From Acanthochlamys bracteata (taxonomy: Eukaryota; Streptophyta; Magnoliopsida; Pandanales; Velloziaceae): a stretch of 64,000 nucleotides of DNA. Both the position numbers and the translations under genes were made by a program. Below the pieces are notes generated by a model. The model ran no database searches, was not told the DNA's origin, and saw only the letters and a list, made by a program, of their open reading frames with translations. Numbering within the stretch: the stretch's first letter is position 1; every line of letters begins with the position of its first letter. Of the stretch, positions 46,680 to 58,761 are shown in pieces. The stretch spans positions 13,862,269 through 13,926,268 of the forward strand of contig CM034127.1 in the NCBI GenBank assembly GCA_019914995.1, in the 5' to 3' direction.

Positions 46680-49600
46680 TTAGGAACTTTCATTAAATGG
46701 GACGAATCCATGTCGGAGAGTTGCATTCCAAACTTCATTGACATCGAACATTTTAGCGCCGCACTCGTGTGCATCCCACCCTTCCAGTGCGTGCACTATC
46801 CCAGCAACCCTCCATGCACTCATCACCCTTCTTGGTAGCCAGTTCTGTCACACACACATAGACCAGTCAAAAGATCAGAAGAACTTTTGGATTAAGTTGG
46901 TGTAGACTAATTAGTCACTTGTAAATTGTGATGTCTAAGTAGTTGTTAGCATTGACATGTAAAAATCTAATGTTTTTTAGTGGGCATAGGTGTTGGTTAC
47001 CTCACATGCGTGCATATTCTCCAATTCTCGCGGTATCCTCATTGCTGGAGTGCTGTAGTAAGTGCAATCTTTACGCAATTTCTTCACAGGAAATCGTGAG
47101 AACGGAATAAAGACTGTGCTCTTAGGCGCCTTAATCTGGTCTTCGTCTTCAAACCCATCTCCTACAAGCCATACCTGCAGTTCCAAGGCTCAAGTCACAA
47201 CTAGACTCCCAGCACCATAATGGGATTAACAGAATATATGTAAATTTTAGGTTGCGTAAGCCTTAGATCTTCTTATTTGTTTCTTCATCTTCGATTTGTG
47301 AAATTACAGTCATTGTTTTTAGATTTGGAAACAATGAAGCTTAGGTTGACTTACCCAACTGGTTTAGTTTGGTATTCTTCTAGAAGCTACATTGATTCAA
47401 AATCTACTCGTTGGCGGACTTATAAGAAAACATTGTTATATGTCCAAATTTTGTTCTAACTTACTGGGTCTTTAATTTTGGTCTGGTTGATATGTCCAAA
47501 ATTGTTGATAAAAAGAGGCCATGAGTACCTGAGAGCTGCTATAGCTTGATACTGTCAAAAGACTTCGAGTGGATTCTGGCAACCTTGGCTTTAGCATTTG
47601 ACATTCGTGCTTCCGTGCCACAATGACCTGTTGCAAATTGTTTGAACAGATGTAGTTAAGAAACATAATATCAGCATCTTAATGTATAACTTACTATCTA
47701 GCTGAATAACGAAACTGGGTTACTTGAAATTTTTGCCATACCTGGATGCCTTTACCACATAACACCTTAACTGTAGCATATGCTATCTTGGAAAGTTTTC
47801 CTCGCATGACTACTTGTTTTGTGCCTGCAGGAATTCTGTCAAGTACTATTGCTGTCGCCAAGCTACTTCCATCAGTAATTTTCACCTTTAGGTTGGGGTA
47901 CTTGCGCAGATAAAGCTCACCACCTCTATTTAGTTCATCCTCCTGAAATTAAAATTTGATCTCCATAATTTATCTTATTGCATTCACTTAATTACACAGC
48001 AGCTTACAAAATTTATCAATTTTTACTAGTATGCAGGATTTTCTTATTGGAGAGTTAGTTACTTCTTGGCGGTAACTTACCCTTCTCTCTTACCTTCACT
48101 TATATCACATGGAGTCATATATAAAGCGTATGACTTGTATGGGTTTATAGTACAGGTCTAGAAGTCGTACCTGATTTAGCAGCCCTAAACTTATAGCTTT
48201 AGCTCCTCTTTTCTCAGCCTCCAAAATAGACTTCTCAATCAAACCATTAATGGCATCTCTCTCCAGTGAATTGTGATACTGCATATAGAAACCAACTCAA
48301 TGTGAGGTCAGGGAATTCAGCTAAAAAATTTCAGTTGGAAGGATGAATTGTAAGTACCGACATGGAAATTATATCTGGGTATTGCCCATATTTGCATCTT
48401 GTGATTCTTCATTGCATTTCTCTCGACAGTGAAGGAAGAACCATATGTCGAAGTCAGCATCATTGATACCCAGGACAAAGGCCACATCATCAATGTATAC
48501 CACTTGGAACTATATGGCTTTGAGGCCAATGATGCAAATCCTAGACGGAGATAGTAAATTGACTGCAGGGTTGTCAGATGTGTGAGATGGACAGCATCTG
48601 TTGTTTCATCTTTCCCCTCGAATGATTTCTCATAGAGGTCATCTGAATATTTATCCATTGTGTTGTATATGTAATCATAAAATGGCATAAAGAGAGAGTA
48701 GTTTGTTCGAAATTGCGTGTGATGAAGAGAGTGAAACCTGCATAATGAAATGATATCCTTAGGAGTTTTCTGAAAAGAATTCCACAAGAAAATTAAGGTA
48801 CTAGAGTGCATAAGACTGCCTTTATATATCGTTATTGTGCTTATCACTCATAAACATGTTGATAACATTGATCGTCTTTTGTCGGATCTAGCATTTTGTT
48901 TGCACTCCTTAACAGAAATATATGATTGTTATCTACTTATCAATTAAGCTTCTAGGCGTTGTTGAGAATTTGTGACAGATATGTTTTTAAAATCAAATAT
49001 TGGAAATTCATAAAAGAAGAAGCTGATTTTTACTCACGAGGGGGTGTACATCAGGTACTTGAGAGGTGGGAAGACATGGAATAGCGACATCGGGACCAGC
49101 TCAAAGTTGCAGTGCCCCATGTAGTTCATAAAGTCAACATATGAGATGTAGACGGAAAATGATATTATTGAGGCGGTTCCAGTGACGAAAGTGGTGAGCA
49201 AGGGAATGGCAAAGAGCATGAAGTAGACTATGTGCTCTGCAAATGGATGAATAACCGCTGCAGAAACGAGCAGTTAAGCATTTCTTTACACAAGAGAATG
49301 TCGTAAGTCTGTAACTACTTATTAATGTATCCTCCTGTGTAGTTCATTTTCTTTCGTCTTTTGCAAATTGAGAAAGGAAGTGTTAGTTGAATAAATCTTC
49401 CTGCTTAGTTCATTCTTTTATAAGTTTGCTGCACATTAAATCACTCTTTTAGAAGTCTGAAAACTTTAAAAAATTGGTAATACCTGCTGAACTACAGAAT
49501 GGTAGAGCACATTTCCCTTTGTACTGCATGTAGTTAGTATGAAAAGGAGTATTTTGAGTTTAGGAGGTCCAGCATAGGCCGAGTCTAGATCTTAAGTTAT

Positions 49601-52186
49601 AGCTTTAAATTAGACTACTTCCTTTTTCCCTGCCGCCATATTAGCATGACAATTGTGCTACTTATTAATATAGTAAAGCAAATTTTTTTTGTTATTATAT
49701 GAATAGCATGGCCATACAGATATACTAAGCTATTAAGATCAATGAAAGAGGGGGGGGGGGTGGCGCTTACATGTGATGGGCTCCGTAGCAATGGAGGAAT
49801 GATGGTGGGAATGGTAGCGGGAGTAGAGGAAGTGATGGTGAAGGGCTCTGTGGAACCAGTAGTACAGAAACTCGACAGGGCCTGCATGGAGAAGGGAAGT
49901 GACGATCGCTCCATCCGTCCTCCATAGTGGAAGGTGTTTTGCCATTGGCATCAACATGCGGACAATGTAGAAAATTAGCCCATTAAATATGATCTGGTCA
50001 TCCCTGCAAACCAGTTCATAGATCTTTGAGAATCTGAATAAGTATAAAGATGCATATTAGTGAGCCAGTATTATTTACTTAAATTAATTCTAGTCATGTT
50101 TTGTTCCATTTTGTTATGTTAGGTTCCAGTATAATATATAAGAACTCAATAAAGGTTCTGGGTGGGTTTTGTTAATGTACTGAGATATATTAATATGGAT
50201 GGATATGCACATGAAATACTTGACATTTCACCACAGAGAATCACCAAACCTTTTCACATATGTGCAATTGTAAGTAAAATAAATATTTTAGCATGTCACA
50301 AGCAATTATTCTGTAGGTTGAAATGGAACCAAAGTGCTAAGGTAACAAAGTGTTGTAGCTGGGCCCTATACGGTGGTCTCAAATAATTCTGCTGACCAAT
50401 TTTTTAACAAGATGATTCAATCAGAAGTGTAGTTCAAGGCCACCTGGGTATAGTTCTTAAGCTGCCGCATTAGCTTATGTTATTAGGATATGTATGTTCT
50501 GTATGCTTCCTAAAGTTGCGCCATGTCGCAAATGATGGTTTCAAAGTGGTGAAAATCTTACATAATGAAGAATGAGAGTGCTCTTTAGCTTGTTATGACT
50601 AATTTCGCACTGTAGATTAATCATTAATCATAGGGGGTTATCTAGCACAAGGACACCCTGCCAATGCACTAGTAAGACATAATGATCATTTGATGAAAAT
50701 GAGTTTGAGGGTTCACATGGATCAACACTAGGGGAATACAATTTATGTGCATAAAATAATTATTCCGTTTTTAGCAAATTCCGGTATCTGATTTTGTGAT
50801 TTGTGATAAGCAGTTAGGCTTGAGTACGATTAATTGCTTAAGGTCTAAATAGGACTGCATGAAGCAAATTATTCTCTTTCTTGTACTCACCTGCTGATCG
50901 TACATCTAGAAAACAGAGACGGCAGCAGTAGTAATTAGGAACTCACCAGTTGCGCTCGCGGTCGACCTGCTCAAACTCAATGCCGCGGTCTACAATGCGG
51001 TGTTTGCTGCGTGCAGTCTGGAACCTGCTGATGCTGATCCAGATCTGGCTGTGAATCATCCTCAGGAGAAGGAAAGGAAATATGAGCAAGTGTGATAGGT
51101 CAACAGGCTCGCCTCTTACCCTTGCTACAGCTGCCTCCAGTAGACTATTTGCAACCCAAGGAGCCACTACCAGGTACTGTACATGTCCAAATATATCACA
51201 AAAGTTTTTCAGCTTTTATTCCTAAAAATGAATTGGGAGTATAAGTACAAATATCCTTGCAATATCAGACATGAGTATTCACTATGTTGGGGTTTACGGT
51301 GTGCTTGAAATTTTAATAGTATCTAATGCACATTTTTGTGTGTGGGTGTGCTGTGTAGTTAGTGCAAGCATCATGTGTTACATGGATGTTTTGTTCCAAA
51401 AATCGCCTATTACAAAGTTTGCCCAATCATCTGTATTTTTGCTCTACCTAAGGAGACAGTCATTCCATAGACTTTCAGCTCTCGTGTCCAACTTGTAGAG
51501 AATGAAGGGATTGAGAGTGCAATGAGCATAGTCTGAGACCAAATGAAAGGCACTGTACTCTGGTTTTAAATTAGGTCATATTAAAGAACTAATAGATCGA
51601 ACGGAATGAAAAAAACAGATTCATGTAGCCGATCCCACTCAAGAAGGTTAAGGGTTAGTTTGTTGTTGTTGTAAGAAACTATAGATAAAAGAATTTTGCA
51701 TGGGCTAGACAACATTGATGGCCCCTAGCAATCTGTATATTGCACCAATCTTCAGCCAAGCATTGTAAAGGAGGATGAGTATAATTGACAGATGGATCTA
51801 ATGCAAGTGTTGCTATGCCATACAAGTCAGTTGAAGGTATCTCTTCAAAACTCTCATGAAATATAATTCAAAATCTTTCAAGCCTAAGTTTTTGAGTTCA
51901 TATGTAAAAATTCATGCACCTCCGATCAGATTGTGACACGCTTCTCTTTTCGTCAAGGCATAAAAATGAATAGAGTAGTAAGCATAAGAAGGTTTGTCTG
52001 CCTGTCATATGTTGAACGAAGGTAACCTTGTAGTTTGTAGGAAAGTGAAAGATTGTAGTTATATCACTTTTATTTTTCCGAGAGATGAAAGGCAAAGAAT
52101 GAGAGTGCAAGTGAAAAGAGCATGACCTTGAAGTTCCCTAGCCTCTGCCATGGCCATTCTGTGAGAAAGCCTGGTTTCGTAGCCAT
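46680..52186 (-). CDS. CER1: CER1-type very-long-chain aldehyde decarbonylase (alkane synthesis)
   Basis: Ten exons, 52186-52127, 51176-50947, 50003-49771, 49257-49038, 48737-48362, 48278-48171, 47942-47742, 47627-47529, 47174-47001 and 46844-46680, join in frame to 621 residues, against 625 in Arabidopsis CER1. This ER-membrane di-iron enzyme, with CER3, makes cuticular-wax alkanes. The N-terminal fatty-acid hydroxylase domain has the His clusters HRALHHH (148-154), YHSHHHSS (161-165), HPFAEH (178-183) and FHSLHHTQ (250-254), all intact. The C-terminal WAX2 domain has VWLVGDG, FIPFSRFP and ENWLPRRVMSAWRVAGIVHALEGW split by exon 9/10. Two donors are unusual: AAG|GTCATG after exon 1 and CAT|GTCGGT after exon 5, both required by the frame. 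A run of 11 G (C on the coding strand) lies about 10 bases inside intron 3. Confidence 0.95.
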
Positions 52187-55100
52187 TTCCTTTCTCCCTA
52201 CTCCCCTAACTCCCCTTCTATGATCTAGTGTTCTCTCTCTATATATATCTATCTTTATATTGATATCTGTTTATTTCTCTTTTCTTTTCTTGCTTGGTTG
52301 GGAGATGAAATCTAGGAATGGTTATGGACTCTTATAGAGCCAGAGGGCGGCAGGCACCAAAAGTGTAAACATGTAAATGACTGTCATATTAATGAAACTT
52401 AGGCAGGCAATCCACATGCCACAGATGTGACATTAATGGAACGGAACTCATGAAGAACTCTTATGATTAATGGGGTTGGCTAGACGCCCTACTCATGTAA
52501 ACCTCCAAAAGTGTAGTGATCATAAAGCTAATGAAACCTAAGCTACGGCTTTGGATGAAGGACTTTAGTGCCTTGGTGGACAAAGTTGCCCCAATCTCAT
52601 CTGCTAGCTGTTCAATGTGGATGGATATTGCGTGCGAAATGAAACAGGTCATTTTAGCAGCTAGCATAGTTCTAGTTTGAACTGTGTTAATTTCCATATG
52701 CTTGTAGCCTGTCAGGAGATTATGTGTTTCAATAGTCTCCACTGCCTTTGGATGAAACATTTTTTAAGGTAACATGCTCAAGTAAGTCCGGTTTTAAAAT
52801 GGATATCTCAAACTACCTGTTCCGCTACATGCATACTAAATAGGCGCAGGCACATTCCATGTTCTGTTTCTTCTTGAAGTGAGCTTTTATCTTGTTCATG
52901 TGCTGAACATAGCTAATCCTCCTCCATGAGACGTCTTCCCAGTTATTAGAACGATGATGCTACCACTTTCCAAGGAGTACGTTTACAAAGTTTATACGGA
53001 GGCTAATGGAGTGAAGACAAATATGTCAAACTATGCATTTCGATCATATTGGAACTCACAAGAATGGATGGCTATATTGTATTCCTTAAGAAAATTTGTT
53101 CTGCTAGTTCATGTATTATGAATACATTTAGAACACAAGTCCATTGAATTATACATTTTGCTTTGAACTCGAGTAATTGGATGCCGTTTGCAGATAGAGC
53201 ACGGAACTAACTACTTCTGGTGCATCACATCAACTACTCTGCCTGTCCAGAGGACATCTATTGAGTGCAGTGGATCAGGAATCTGTTGTTGTTCCTAACG
53301 AGGCTCCTCAGGTACGCTTCTGCGGTACTTGCATTCTAATCTTTGAAAAGTCTCCATAACTTCACGGTCAATGTAGTTTCACTGTTGCATTTAGACTGAC
53401 TTTAAATGCAATTTTGGATGAAATTTGAATCCAAAAATATTATTGCACTAATCAGACTTAACCTCTTCTATGCAATTGGTTGTATCTTTCTGTAGATCTT
53501 CTGCAGCTAAGGCGGATGGTTGAAATAACATTCAATACATAGTACTGTGGTGGTTGCTTTGATGCAAGCACATTGTTGGTCACTGTGGAGGTCACCGATG
53601 TTTGAAGATATTTTCCATCTTTTTACGGACTGTCAGCATCTAATGACAAACAGAGCTTGTTGCAATATGCAGTGCTCGTCTGAGAAGGCATTTGGGTGCT
53701 TCTCCTAATGCACTCAATAAATTTTAATTTTTTTCAAGTATCTTGTTGTAAGCAATTTCAAACGATCCCTTAAAAGGTAGAGACTAATTAGATTCGTAGT
53801 AAGGTAGAGTTATTTTTAGAAATTTATTTATTTGAAGTTCTTAAAGTAAAAACAACTCTCTCATTTATTCGATCGTCCTACCACAGACCAGAGATCAGAA
53901 GCAATCAATTGTTAGACGAAAACGATTAGAATTACTGCAAAAGAAATTATTCACAAGGACTCCTGCTTGAGGATTTAAGGATAACATTGAATTGCAACAC
54001 CAGAAAGTTGAATGAATTGCTACCCATCTGCGTTTGTTAGCGTAATAGTTGAACGAGAGCTAGCTATCCGCTAGAGGGTACATCATGTGCTTCTCCATTT
54101 CTGAGCTAGTATGAATAAATTAATGTTATCATATATATATTAATAAAACTTATAAATTAACAAAATTAAAAAAAATAATTTTTTTAAAATTATTATTTAA
54201 GCAATTCGAAACGTCCCCCATAGCAACAGGTTTTTGGTATTGGCTTTTGATAGAAATCAGAACATTTCTTATTGGGAAAATGTGTTTCAATTCCAGAATG
54301 AGGAAACCATACGTTACCAAAGTATCGGCGTTTGCCGTCCAATTAATATAATAGATGCAGCAAGATTTCGGGCGCAACGCGTTCTAAAAAAATATCTTTT
54401 AATATTTATTTAAATTTAAAAAAATTATAATATTATTATTTATTATTATTTCTTTAATCAAAAATAAAATTTTCTTTTTTAAATTTAGAAAACAATTATT
54501 TTTAAAAAATAATTTCTAAAATCACTATCTGACACTAGCCTCTAGGATTAATGAAAAACGGACAGCGACGTTACTTACGACTCGACGACTACGGTAAAAA
54601 ATTTTCATAGACATGTGAAGTTTACCGAATACTGAAAACTTGTAAAAGCACTTGGGCTGTTATTTTGCATAGTTAAAAAGTAAATTAGAAGTAATTTTAA
54701 TAGAAAAAAATAAGTTCTAAAAGTTTTAAAAAGAAAAAACACTCTCATAACCAAAGATATTTTCAAAAGCAGACAAGGCTACTGCAGTGTAGCATGAATA
54801 TGGTACATTAATTCTGCCACCAACCAGGAATTCAAAAGTTGACAGTAACCCACGAGCTATTTTGAGGAAGAGGGCATCTCAGTGGAAGAAAAAGTTAAAA
54901 GAGTTTCCATCAGCCATAATAAATATGAATTCAGATTCGAATTGATAATTTTATTTAATTTATAATAAAATTTAAAATATAAAAAAATTCTACATATTAA
55001 AATATTATATTATTTACTATTAATTTTTTAAACTAAAAAATAAAATAAAAATATTTACATTTTAGAAAAATAATTCCAAACACCATAGTGAGATGGAAAA

Positions 55101-55553
55101 TGAGCAACAAGTCAATCATGTGTCAACCTGATCAACATTAATATGCTGGTGAAATCAATAAATTTGATGTACAACTTGATATTTCTCGCTGTACCTTTCA
55201 GGAGATATTTTCAAACTAGGAAAATTTTAAGATCATTGCAGAACAAGAGAACAAATTTGAGAAATAAAGCAATACAGTAACTTTGACTGGATACTTTATA
55301 CTTACCTTCATTGTTGTCCTAGAAGGCATTTAGGCATTTTGCCATATGCATATCTTCAGTAGGGGTGGACTATGTAAAGTAAAACTGTGTGTTGGTTCTT
55401 GATTCCACTTTATTTTTCTAAGAGGGTGGTCTTGCACATACTTTTTGGAGACTTACTTTGATCTCAGCCTCTTGCTATTCAGCTGATTTCAGATAATGTT
55501 CAAAGATCTAAAGCTGGTGCACTTGATGCCCAAAACCACTTATGATATGGTTT
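52187..55553. other. CER1 promoter and AT-rich intergenic region
   Basis: The CER1 leader (about 52190-52290) is pyrimidine-rich, with CT and TA tracts. Between 52450 and 53760 composition is moderate; one plus-strand stretch (53194-53311) has exon-like borders, treated under findings. About 54110-55080 is nearly pure A/T with no coding signal. No gene is supported. Confidence 0.45.
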
Positions 55554-57617
55554 CTACATAACACTGCAGATGCATGTATCTAGAAACTCATCATCAGAGT
55601 CTGAATCACTGCAGAAAAAATCAGAAAAGAAATGAATGAAAATACTAGTAAGGAGCCAAATTTTGAAATAAAAAAGGCCTATGACTTAAACATAACAAAG
55701 TTCTATTGGCCAACCAATTTCAAAGTCTTTATTCTTGACCTTCATCTTGGAGTAACAATGAGGAAATTAAAGATTCTTGGTTTTTAATCTAGAGCATCCT
55801 ATGACTGGAGTCAGTCGGTAAGTAACTAAAACCTCACTTTAATAATTGTAAGATGCCATTCTCTGCGTTGCTAGTGACATGGTCATTTGACATCCTACCT
55901 GAGTGCACAACTGTTAGCAGTTACACATGCATAAAACCCATTTTTTTCTATCAAAATCTTGAGAATATATAGCAAAGAATGGTACATCCAAATTTGTTTT
56001 GTTTACAACCAGTAATCCCATTATACAAGACTATTTATTCCATATCTGCATCCCAACTTTGACAACCAATGCAGTAGAAAACCTTTATATGGAAAGCATA
56101 AATACTTTTTATTAACTACTATCTGATATCCTTACCCATGACATCAGATATGGAGAAAAACTGTAAACCATGTCTTAAGGAATCTGTTGAGTAGGGATAA
56201 GTCCAAAATGCACACAAGTCTAAAAACAGATTTTGGGATCAGCAATCCAAATTAAAATCTTATCTTGATAAAGGACACTATGTCAACGGCTATCCATGTT
56301 AACAGTTTGCAATTTATAATCCTTTCCTGAAAGAAGCTAAAATGAAATGCTGACCATAGTACATGGAGGTTTTCCAGCAGAGGTAAATACTTTTAAGTTC
56401 GTAACTAGACGTTCCTGAATATGCAGAAGGCTATCCATGTTAACAGTTCGCAATTTATAATCCTTTCCTGAAAGAAGCTAAAATGAAATGCTGACCATAG
56501 AAATGGTGGAAAGTGTATATATCTAATTGCAAGTTTGTAACTAGACGTTCACATGCATGCATGCGGGCTTGGCCATTTGCAGCAGTAGGCGATCAAACTT
56601 TTATTCACGTGTTGTCATACATCTTAGAAAATATACTTGGTAGTACAGAGCACAGTTTTTCTTGTATAAAATTCATAGTAACCAGTTTCCTGTTTGAAAT
56701 TCATGCCTCTTTCTGCTTAAGGTTTATTCCTCATAGATGTTCGATATAATCCATGCCAGAATTAATGGATGATAATAAATTGAAAAACTGAAAGTAAAAC
56801 AGACTCCAATTCAAACTCAAGAGGAATATAATAGATTCTTTTATACTTAATATGAATGGAAGATTAAGACGGTACAATAGGTAAATGAATAGTTGCAATT
56901 AGGGAGATATGGAAACAAGAGATACAACTATCACACATGGTATTCAAATCAGATAGCATGAAAACCTCATCATCAGGTAAATGAATAGTTGACATATAAA
57001 AAACTGCATCCTGTGTATAATATAATCACAATTTAGTATAATCAAACCTTGCAACCTAAATATATAAGATAGCTATTCTTTGATTTAAGAATAATGTTTA
57101 CTGGGGCTAGCATTACTTGCAATCAAGTATATGATAGAAATCTTACTCTCTACTGTGCCAAGCTACCATTGCAAGATATAATTTTCCCATGCATTAGTTA
57201 ACTTCTAGACACTTTCTAATTCAGCATTGATTTTGTTGCAACTTCTTTGGAACTGTGTTGGGGCAACATTTTGGTAACAATCATAGCTTTATCACAAATG
57301 CTAAACAACATCAACCACATAGCTACACACAACCATATTCTTAATAAGAAAAAGAAATCATACTTAATGCCGGAGACTTGTATGCAAACCTGGGTTCGAA
57401 CTCGAGCACTTGAACTAGCTTTTCCCCATTGCGGTCGTTCCATTGCACTCTCCGCCTTGAACTCCTCGGCAGTTTTATTAGCCTTCCCTTTCAACGCCGA
57501 TGGAGGGCGTAAAATAGATCCTTTTTCTCGTCGTCTCTCGTTAACTCTCTTCACAGAATTCCCAAGCAAAGAAACACCTTCACTGCATAACTTGGCATTC
57601 CTTCTATCTAAACTCAT
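55554..57617 (-). CDS. Unidentified gene, first and possible last exons only
   Basis: An ATG at 57617 opens a frame of 76 residues to a CAG|GTTTGC donor at 57390. It is basic and polar: MSLDRRNAKLCSEG, RVNERRREKGSILRPPSALK, ERPQWGKASSSARV. At 55608-55554, on the same strand after a TTTTTCTGCAG acceptor, is an open exon encoding DSDSDDEFLDTCICSVM and a stop. Its phase does not join directly to the first exon, so at least one middle exon would be needed, and I could not find it. An acidic SDSDDE tail on a basic protein would suit a nuclear factor, but that is a guess. It may be two unrelated fragments. Confidence 0.35.
56290..56555. repeat. Two-copy tandem repeat, period 141 bases
   Basis: CTATCCATGTTAACAGTT starts at 56290 and again at 56431. 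The next 60 bases, through GAAATGCTGACCATAG, are identical but for one base. The copies then diverge and rejoin at GTAACTAGACGTTC. Local duplication, fairly recent in its first half. Confidence 0.85.
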
Positions 57618-58761
57618 CTCTCTCACAAAACAATTCTTCTTCTAACTCTCATAAAAATTCATAAGGATAAGAACATGTGGTTAGATCAAAGAAAACCCAG
57701 CTGTGGAATTTCAAGATTCCGCAGATTGACCAAACTCGAATAACACATGAAATAGGATAAAAAGTACATCTTTTTGTATTTGTGAAAGAAAAATCGCCAA
57801 AAAATTCAGCAAAATGGATCAAGAACAATATCTAGTAGTCAAGAGTCTAGGCAAATAAATTGAATTGAACTAATTCTGATGATGAATTTTCCTAAAAGAA
57901 AAAAATTGAACGAGAATGTGAAAGAAGAGAAGCGAACGCGAACGCACGCGCGCTTCTTTTCTAACGGCCGAGCGACCGATTCCTTGAAAGATTAGCGATC
58001 TAATGATCGCGAGATTAATTTCAACGGTGGTATTGCATGATGGAAATTTGGAAAAGTGTTTATTCACTTCGTGTGATAACGGTTCGTAACTGCTAAACCA
58101 AACTTATAGGGTCCTAAATTAAATCATGTGGACCTAAACTGCAAAACCTGGAAAATTTCCTTTGTGCTTTTCTTTCTTGTTTTTTTTATTATAAATTTGG
58201 TTTCAAATTTCTAGGCAATCATCTCCGTATCAAAGGTCAAGTGTTGATAATTTCTTGTATTTTTTCTCATTTTGTTTTCTAAAAGATTGTTGTTATGGGA
58301 GAAACTTGATGATCTTGATGGTGGGTGTTGATAGATTTCAGAGTTTGTTTCTGTGAAAAGTTTAGGTCCTCAAAATCATTGCCATTGATTGTGAAGAGAT
58401 CTATGTTATGTATGATTCCATGCAAAAGTTTCATGAAGTAGAGATCTATTTCTTATTGAGTTTTTAGATACCGAATTTCGCAAGCAGAAATGTCTAGTAG
58501 ATTGTTTGTTCTTTTGCTAAAGTTGGTGCTTTGATGAACTCTGAGTATGTGTGTAGTATATTGTGGTTGATATCCATTGGAGACTTTCAGGTTTTGCACA
58601 GTAGCTTAGATCACTATGTTGGCAACCACAAAAGTTTTGAAAGGTTTTTTTGGCAGTGCTTCATGTAGTATTAAAATCGTCACAAAGTTTACCCAGTGTT
58701 ACCTGCCCGACATGTAACTTTCAGGATAATTGCTAGCACATTCCATTAGAGTGAAAGGTAT
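57618..58761. other. Intergenic region and ARPC2 3' UTR
   Basis: Left part: possible leader or promoter of the unidentified minus-strand gene, including a CG-rich patch at about 57935-57975 (GCGAACGCACGCGCG). Right part: likely 3' UTR of ARPC2 from about 58300. No gene seen. Confidence 0.4.

Noticed and set aside
57385-57405. tRNA or SINE B-box (GGGTTCGAACTC)
   Set aside because: It does not fit the B-box consensus fully, and no cloverleaf or A-box can be built around it.
57247-57645. Plus-strand 132-codon frame opposite the unidentified exon
   Set aside because: The minus strand has better coding composition and a proper donor; the plus frame has no homology.
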